The translations under genes and the position numbers were made by a program. The notes beneath the pieces are model-generated. The model saw only the letters and a list, made by a program, of their open reading frames with translations, made no database searches and was not told the DNA's origin. From positions 1-10,002 of the forward strand of contig JBAZBO010000034.1 of assembly GCA_041671425.1 (NCBI GenBank): a stretch of 10,002 bases of DNA. The letters run 5' to 3'. This DNA comes from JBAZBO01 sp041671425 (GTDB taxonomy: Bacteria; Patescibacteriota; WWE3; UBA101185; UBA10185). Positions 6,122 to 10,002 of this stretch are shown here, one piece after another; positions within the stretch are counted from its first letter, which is position 1; every line of letters starts with the position of its first letter.

Positions 6122-6150
6122 TTGCAAACGAACCCATAGTGTAATATACT
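6122..6150 (+). promoter_or_regulatory. Promoter of the 267-aa gene (TTGCAA-N17-TATACT)
   Basis: The -35 TTGCAA (6122-6127) and -10 TATACT (6145-6150) have the optimal 17-base spacing. Start would be near 6157, giving a leader of about 32 bases. It lies in the 113-base divergent gap with the Fic gene and mirrors the promoter of the 117-aa gene. Confidence 0.65.
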
Positions 6151-6155
6151 TACGC

Positions 6156-6171
6156 CATCCAATTCTGGATG
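6156..6171 (+). repeat. Perfect 6-bp inverted repeat at the predicted transcript 5' end
   Basis: CATCCA-attc-TGGATG forms a short hairpin that begins at the predicted start site. It could be an operator overlapping the start or a 5' stabilising stem in the mRNA. It is short enough to occur by chance. Confidence 0.35.
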
Positions 6172-6178
6172 CAGTAGT

Positions 6179-6186
6179 AGGAGGAG
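6179..6186 (+). promoter_or_regulatory. Strong Shine-Dalgarno site of the 267-aa gene
   Basis: AGGAGGAG, identical to the site of the other plus-strand gene, stands 2 bases (4 from the GGAGG core) before ATG 6189 and fixes that start. Confidence 0.75.
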
Positions 6187-6188
6187 AG

Positions 6189-6992
6189 ATGAGCGAGGTA
6201 TTGATTCGTCGACCGACTCTCTCGATGAACATTGCGTCTGTGTACCCACACATAGTAGGGAACATGTATGCTTGTGGCATCGAAGAGGGAACAAGACGTA
6301 CTTTTGAGTACGTTGAAAAGTGTGGTGTGCAGTATGTAAGCCTAATGGCGATTTCCGCCCTTGATCAGCAATATATCTACACCCACTATCGGCACATGGT
6401 GACAGGTTACGAGAAGGTCTGGACTTTGAAACACATTGGGGTTCCTTCCCAGATCTTCAACTGGAGTCTGAGAACTGTAATGTTTGGAAACGATCTTTTG
6501 GGGATTCCGATATCCGGTGGTGACCCCGCACTAACCGATGAGTGGATGTCACTGGTGTACCATGGCCTTGTCACCACAGATGAAAGACTCCCAGCAGTAG
6601 GAGAGGCCACTAACTCTTTTCTTGTGGAAATGAGGAAAGAGATAGACCCAGACGTCCGGACCTACGTGTCTCTCAGCCAGCAGGGTTATGGTCTGTGTCT
6701 TGACCTACACCCCACTCACGCTCTCACCGTTGTCGGATGGGAAGAGAAGCTATCAGAGCTGAACATCGGTGTGGTTCACTTCCACCCCAGTGTTTCGGAT
6801 GCCCAGAAGATCCTTCGAGGAGAGGTTCCGGGAATTCAAAGTGCCTTGGGCGTCCTGGTCTCCTCGTATCCTGGCATCCAGTCCGTTCCTGTTGTACTGG
6901 AGGTTAATCCTGTATTCGATCTTCTGTACGGTTCAGAGGGACTCTCCAAGATTGTTGCGTACGTAAGACGCGAGATGTCCTGGCTCGAGTGA
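6189..6992 (+). CDS. Unknown protein, possible xylose isomerase-like TIM barrel
   Basis: The 267-aa product is not confidently recognised. Its order of blocks resembles the sugar phosphate isomerase/epimerase (AP endonuclease family 2) barrel: an N-terminal strand and helix EGTRRTFEYVEKCGVQYVSL (33-52), a middle GLCLDLHPTHAL (168-179) where the family has a strand ending in metal Asp and His, then VVHFHPS (195-201), a loop with a PG (214-215), and a late VVLEVNP (235-241) with Glu238 like the family's final metal Glu. Asp172, His174 or His177, His199 and Glu238 are candidate ligands; the usual first Glu is not evident, so the call is tentative. There is no signal peptide or clear membrane helix. 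It is a single-gene unit on the opposite strand, divergent from the Fic gene and convergent with recF, with its own promoter, ribosome site and terminator. Confidence 0.78.
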   Translation: MSEVLIRRPTLSMNIASVYPHIVGNMYACGIEEGTRRTFEYVEKCGVQYVSLMAISALDQQYIYTHYRHMVTGYEKVWTLKHIGVPSQIFNWSLRTVMFGNDLLGIPISGGDPALTDEWMSLVYHGLVTTDERLPAVGEATNSFLVEMRKEIDPDVRTYVSLSQQGYGLCLDLHPTHALTVVGWEEKLSELNIGVVHFHPSVSDAQKILRGEVPGIQSALGVLVSSYPGIQSVPVVLEVNPVFDLLYGSEGLSKIVAYVRREMSWLE

Positions 6993-7012
6993 TCACACTG
7001 TTCCTGCTCAAG

Positions 7013-7060
7013 AAGGCGCCTGGTCGGCAATGGCACATGCATTGTTTACCGGGCGCTTTT
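7013..7060 (+). terminator. Terminator of the 267-aa gene, between convergent genes
   Basis: AAGGCGCCTGGT (7013-7024) pairs with ACCGGGCGCTT (7048-7058), with two wobbles, and is followed by TTTT ending at 7060. The loop holds a second stem CAATG/CATTG. It fills the 67-base gap to the recF stop. Read on the minus strand the stem is followed by TTCTT, so weak bidirectional action for recF is possible. Confidence 0.65.
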
Positions 7061-8052
7061 CAATTCAGTACAATCTCTTTATGCTCACCCAAGTAGGGGA
7101 TACTCTCTGTACTGGTGACTATGGTTTGCTGTTGCCCCAGTGTTTCAAGAACAGTATCCCTGTGATGTTCATCCAATTCCGAGAAAATATCATCAAGCAA
7201 CAATATTGGTCTTTGTGAAGTAACCTCCGAGATGAAGTCTATCTCAGATAGTTTTAGCGCTAAGATTGCAGTTCTTTGCTGACCTCGTGATCCATAGCTA
7301 GCCAGATCGTAGCCGTCTGCGGTGATCTCAAAATCATCCCTATGCGGCCCTATGAGCGTTGCCTTTGCAGCAATCTCCCTTTCCCTGAACAGACCAAGTC
7401 TATTTTCATTTATCTCGCTCTTTTTATATTTTAAAAATATCTCAGTGCTAGGTCTGCCCTTCGTAGTTGGGTTTATTTCCTTTCCCTTGGCATACACATG
7501 GGTTTTTAGAAAATCAAAAAGCTCTTCCCTTTTTTTTTGAATACTTGCTCCTACTTGGATCACTTTTTCATCCCAGAAAGCCATCTGGTCAGACCCTCTT
7601 CCAGTAATATTTATCATCTNNNNNNNNNNCAACACCATATCCATATAGTGTCTTCTGCTTCCGGGACTTCCGCGCAATATCTCTATTTCTTCCGGGGAGA
7701 ACAGCACTGTGTATAAGTAAGGCGAAAAGCTTTTCAATGATTTAGCTACTTTGTTCACCTTAACTTTTTTGTGTGAAACATTCTCGTATTTGATGTCTGA
7801 TGTAATGAGGACTTCCAGCTTGTTCTCATCCACTTCTGCTTCTATCTTGGCGAAAACCTCGTCGTGTCTGATCACTTCCTTATCGTACTTTGCTTTGTAA
7901 GCCTTTGTGGTGGCCATGAGATGAATAGCTTCAAGGATGTTGGTCTTTCCAGAGCCGTTTGGTCCCACTATCACATTTGTTCCCGGATCAAACTGTGTCT
8001 CGAAGCTTTTATGATTTCTGTAATTGGTAAGTTCTAGCGTTTTTATTTTCAT
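7060..8052 (-). CDS. recF: DNA replication and repair protein RecF, interrupted by an assembly gap
   Basis: RecF is an SMC/Rad50-like ATPase that with RecO and RecR loads RecA onto gapped DNA. The Walker A is GPNGSGKTN (30-38), a GPHRDDF block lies at 235-241, the ABC signature is YGSRGQQRT (253-261) and the Walker B is ILLLDDIFSELD (283-294), all intact. The start is ATG 8052, one base after the mutM stop; the open frame extends upstream into mutM but lacks RecF similarity there. Length as read is 330 aa against about 360-370 for the family. The shortfall lies at the 10-N run (7620-7629): after GSRRHYMDMVL (131-141) the usual 'QLxPxYxxxLxxYxxxLxxRN' helix is absent and sequence resumes just before AFWDEKVIQVGASI (158-171). 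The N-run probably stands for a larger missing piece. The protein should be whole in the real genome. Confidence 0.93.
   Translation of the reverse strand: MKIKTLELTNYRNHKSFETQFDPGTNVIVGPNGSGKTNILEAIHLMATTKAYKAKYDKEVIRHDEVFAKIEAEVDENKLEVLITSDIKYENVSHKKVKVNKVAKSLKSFSPYLYTVLFSPEEIEILRGSPGSRRHYMDMVLXXXXMINITGRGSDQMAFWDEKVIQVGASIQKKREELFDFLKTHVYAKGKEINPTTKGRPSTEIFLKYKKSEINENRLGLFREREIAAKATLIGPHRDDFEITADGYDLASYGSRGQQRTAILALKLSEIDFISEVTSQRPILLLDDIFSELDEHHRDTVLETLGQQQTIVTSTESIPYLGEHKEIVLN
7620..7629. other. Run of 10 N, assembly gap inside recF
   Basis: Ten ambiguous bases interrupt recF. The frame on both sides happens to agree, but RecF alignment by eye suggests roughly 25 residues more are missing than 10 bases can encode, so the gap length is a placeholder. 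Confidence 0.95.
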
Positions 8053-8053
8053 G

Positions 8054-8878
8054 TTATTTCTGGCAGACAGTGCAGTAATAAGTCCCTCTACCATTCACTT
8101 GTTCGAAAACTACATTGCTTTGGCAATTGGGACAGGTTTTTTTGCCATAGATCCTGAAATAATTCTGATGTGAGCCCTTTTTGCCAAATGGATCCACAAA
8201 CATTTCGTCGTCAAGTGTAGATCCTCTATGTTCAATACCTTCTCTTAGGATCTCACGTAGACCTTTTAAGAGAGCCCCGCTCTCCTTTTCACTTAGCGAG
8301 GTGGTTTTTCTCTTAGGAAGTATCCCTGCCATGAACAATGCGTCGTTTACATAGATATTTCCTGCACCGGCTATGATCTTCTGATCCAACAACACATTCT
8401 TGATGATGGAGTTTTTCTTTTTAAGCTGGATGTGGAATGCGCTTGAGGTAACGTTCTCATCAAGAGGGTTTAGACCATACTTCTGTTCAAGTTCTTTGTA
8501 TCCACTCTGATCCTTAATTTCCATTTTGCCGAACATTCTCATGTCGTTGTAGGCAAGATTCAAGGTCTTTCCACTCTTGGAGAGAGTAAGCAGGACTCTT
8601 TCCCACCTGAAAGGTTTGCTTTCTAACTTTCTGAACATAAGCTGCCCGGTCATAGCGAGGTGTACTACTAGGTATCTTTTGTCGTCAAGCTCAAAAACTA
8701 TGTTTTTTGCATAGTTGGAGATCTTATTGATACTTCTGCCTATGAGTGCTTTCTGGAAATCCTCCACCACAGGGCTAACCCTAAAAATACTATCAACGGT
8801 TACTTTTTCTATCCTGAAATCTCTTATGTTCTTATCAAGAGTTTGAGCTATTGTTAATACTTCCGGTAGTTCTGGCAT
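8054..8878 (-). CDS. mutM: Formamidopyrimidine-DNA glycosylase (Fpg/MutM)
   Basis: The enzyme removes oxidised purines such as 8-oxoguanine and cleaves the abasic site by beta/delta elimination. After removal of the initiator Met, the N-terminal MPELPEV supplies catalytic Pro2 and Glu3. VVHLAMTGQL carries the conserved beta-hairpin region, AGAGNIYVNDALF the helix-two-turn-helix with DNA-binding Asn, and the C-terminus has a C4 zinc finger (CPNC...YYCTVCQK) with the preceding GRG Arg. The 274-aa length is normal. The start is fixed because MPELPEV is required; the longer frame above it is only overlap with the glycosyltransferase. GGGAGGA at 8881-8887 provides a ribosome site, close at 2-3 bases. 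The start overlaps the 3' end of the glycosyltransferase by 44 bases, and recF follows one base after the stop, so the three are one operon. Confidence 0.97.
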   Translation of the reverse strand: MPELPEVLTIAQTLDKNIRDFRIEKVTVDSIFRVSPVVEDFQKALIGRSINKISNYAKNIVFELDDKRYLVVHLAMTGQLMFRKLESKPFRWERVLLTLSKSGKTLNLAYNDMRMFGKMEIKDQSGYKELEQKYGLNPLDENVTSSAFHIQLKKKNSIIKNVLLDQKIIAGAGNIYVNDALFMAGILPKRKTTSLSEKESGALLKGLREILREGIEHRGSTLDDEMFVDPFGKKGSHQNYFRIYGKKTCPNCQSNVVFEQVNGRGTYYCTVCQK

Positions 8879-9983
8879 GTTCCTCCCATTTCCAATGAAC
8901 GAAGTCGGCGAATTCCTTTTTAAACCTTTCCTTTCCGAACCTTTGAACATATATTTTACTCTGTTGGCCATCAAAAGCCTTGCTATCAATCTTATCGTCA
9001 AATATCTTTATTGTAGACACTAAGGACTCGGTTGAGACCTCTTCGAAGAACATACCGTCTATATTTTCTCTGATGGTTTCTATTGGCCCCCCAGATCTGT
9101 GGGCAAGCACCGGTTTACCATGAGATAGGGCCTCTATGGGTACAATGCCAAAGTCCTCATCAACAACTGGGAATAGGACACCCTTGCAGCCCTCTATGAT
9201 CTTGCTTTTCTGTTCCTCTGATACATGTCCCAAGAATTGGATATTCTGACCTGCCAATTTCTTCAAACGCTTTTCCTCAGGTCCCGTTCCTACTATCTTT
9301 AGCGGTATGTTCAGAAGGTTAAAAGCTGAAATCAGGATGTCAAAATTCTTGTATGCTGCCAATCTGCCTAAAGCAAGGTAATAAGGTTTTTCAAGGTGTG
9401 GCTCTTTTTCTGGCTGTGCCCTATCTACATCTACTGGGGGATATATCACAACAGACTCTCTTTTGTAGAACTTCCAGATCCTTCTTTGGGTCTCTTTTGA
9501 ATTAGTGAGGAGAAAGTCTGGTCTTTGTGCAGATGAGAAATCCCAAATTCTTAAAAAATGATCTATCAAGGCTACTGCAGGCTTGTGATACCACTTATTT
9601 CTTTTTCTGCTTTCCACTGAATATTTGTACAAAAACCTTGGGGGAGTGTGGATATAGCTTATGTGAAGTTGGTCAGGAGTTGTGAGTACTCCCTTTGGCC
9701 AGGCAGTACCATCTGAGACAACAATATCGTAGTCCCTAAGGTCAAAACTCTCAAACAACAGTGGCATAAGAAAGGTGAGATATTTTGGGAACAACTTTAG
9801 GAAAGGATTTTTTCCCGTGATTATTTTTCTCCTGGTTATAGTCTCAGGTATGCTCTTGGGATTGTAGATACCTGTATAGATAGGTGCATCCGGAAAGATC
9901 TCTGCTATAGCCTCCAAGGTCTTTTCTGCCCCTCCATATTGGACCAAATAGTCATGTATCAAAACCACTCTTGGCTTCTTCAT
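8835..9983 (-). CDS. GT4-family glycosyltransferase (WbaZ/mannosyltransferase-like)
   Basis: The 382-aa product is a two-domain GT-B enzyme that should transfer a sugar from a nucleotide-sugar to a surface glycan or lipid precursor at the cytoplasmic face of the membrane. The N-terminal domain opens with VVLIHDYLVQYGGAEKTLEA (6-25), the acceptor-side GGAE loop of this group. The C-terminal domain has LALGRLAAYKNFDILISAF (203-221), IVGTGPEEKRL (230-240) and the EX7E motif EDFGIVPIE (276-284) with Glu276 and Glu284, then GKPVLAHRSGGPIETI (289-304). YIHTPPRFLY (110-119) is typical of WbaZ-like members. Donor and acceptor cannot be told. The last 15 codons overlap mutM in another frame and the tail (TGSINNSSNS) looks dispensable. 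ATG 9983 is supported by TATAAT 6 bases upstream. Pairing with mutM and recF is a positional, not a functional, link. Confidence 0.93.
   Translation of the reverse strand: MKKPRVVLIHDYLVQYGGAEKTLEAIAEIFPDAPIYTGIYNPKSIPETITRRKIITGKNPFLKLFPKYLTFLMPLLFESFDLRDYDIVVSDGTAWPKGVLTTPDQLHISYIHTPPRFLYKYSVESRKRNKWYHKPAVALIDHFLRIWDFSSAQRPDFLLTNSKETQRRIWKFYKRESVVIYPPVDVDRAQPEKEPHLEKPYYLALGRLAAYKNFDILISAFNLLNIPLKIVGTGPEEKRLKKLAGQNIQFLGHVSEEQKSKIIEGCKGVLFPVVDEDFGIVPIEALSHGKPVLAHRSGGPIETIRENIDGMFFEEVSTESLVSTIKIFDDKIDSKAFDGQQSKIYVQRFGKERFKKEFADFVHWKWEEHARTTGSINNSSNS
8881..8887 (-). promoter_or_regulatory. Shine-Dalgarno site of mutM inside the glycosyltransferase gene
   Basis: GGGAGGA on the minus strand, 2 bases before ATG 8878, is the only clear ribosome site among the minus-strand genes. 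It supports separate initiation of mutM from within the upstream coding region. Confidence 0.55.
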
Positions 9984-9989
9984 GGCCTA

Positions 9990-9995
9990 ATTATA
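9990..9995 (-). promoter_or_regulatory. -10 box (TATAAT) of the glycosyltransferase-mutM-recF unit, predicted leaderless
   Basis: A perfect TATAAT on the minus strand lies 6 bases before ATG 9983, so a usual start distance places transcription on the A of the ATG. The -35 region falls outside the window. There is no Shine-Dalgarno sequence between the box and the ATG. Confidence 0.5.
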
Positions 9996-10002
9996 CTAGA
10001 AG

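Noticed and set aside
6076..6294. A longer N-terminus for the Fic-like protein
   Set aside because: It would cover the divergent promoter and the first codons of the 267-aa gene, and the extra sequence is Cys/Ser-rich with no Fic similarity.
8053..8094. A longer N-terminus for RecF
   Set aside because: The MKIKTLEL start fits the family exactly and the extension is the zinc finger region of mutM read in another frame.
8879..9001. A longer N-terminus for MutM
   Set aside because: The catalytic Pro must follow the initiator Met directly, so only MPELPEV at 8878 is acceptable.
1..10002. UGA recoded as an amino acid
   Set aside because: TGA ends rpiB, recF, the ligase, the DUF4870-like gene and others at the expected family lengths.
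1..10002. CRISPR array, tRNA, rRNA, transposase or prophage genes
   Set aside because: No regularly spaced repeats beyond the two-copy element, no cloverleaf or rRNA sequence, and no mobile-element protein was found on either strand.

Overview
The window looks like a chromosomal piece of a small-genome bacterium, most likely a member of the Candidate Phyla Radiation (Patescibacteria). This is an inference from tight minus-strand gene packing, short house-keeping proteins, several small proteins of uncharacterised type, an archaeal/eukaryal-type ATP-dependent DNA ligase, and a degenerate Fic/winged-helix protein. TGA is used as an ordinary stop several times, which argues against lineages that recode UGA. 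I cannot name the phylum from sequence alone.

Layout, right to left along the minus strand: a GT4 glycosyltransferase, mutM (formamidopyrimidine-DNA glycosylase) and recF form one tightly packed unit (9983 to 7060). recF contains a 10-N assembly gap. A degenerate Fic protein with a C-terminal winged helix (6075 to 5101) follows, then an ATP-dependent DNA ligase, a DUF4870-like membrane protein and a 93-aa protein of unknown function (5074 to 2664). Next come a five-helix membrane protein and lgt (2635 to 1439). Last is rpiB followed by an rpe-like epimerase that runs off the left edge (833 to 1). rpiB and the epimerase both act on ribulose 5-phosphate in the non-oxidative pentose phosphate pathway. 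mutM, recF and the ligase are DNA repair genes.

Two genes stand apart on the plus strand: a 117-aa unknown (1069-1422) and a 267-aa possible TIM-barrel protein (6189-6992). Each is a single-gene unit with a TTGCnn-N17-TATAnT promoter, an AGGAGGAG ribosome site and its own GC-rich hairpin terminator. The 117-aa gene also has two copies of a GGGATAATCCC palindrome upstream of its promoter.

Four minus-strand units instead have a good -10 box only 6 to 8 bases before the ATG, which predicts leaderless mRNAs. The contrast between these two initiation styles is the most interesting regulatory pattern here. There is no gene-free stretch above 300 bases; the longest is 834-1068. I saw no tRNA, rRNA, CRISPR array, transposase or other mobile element.
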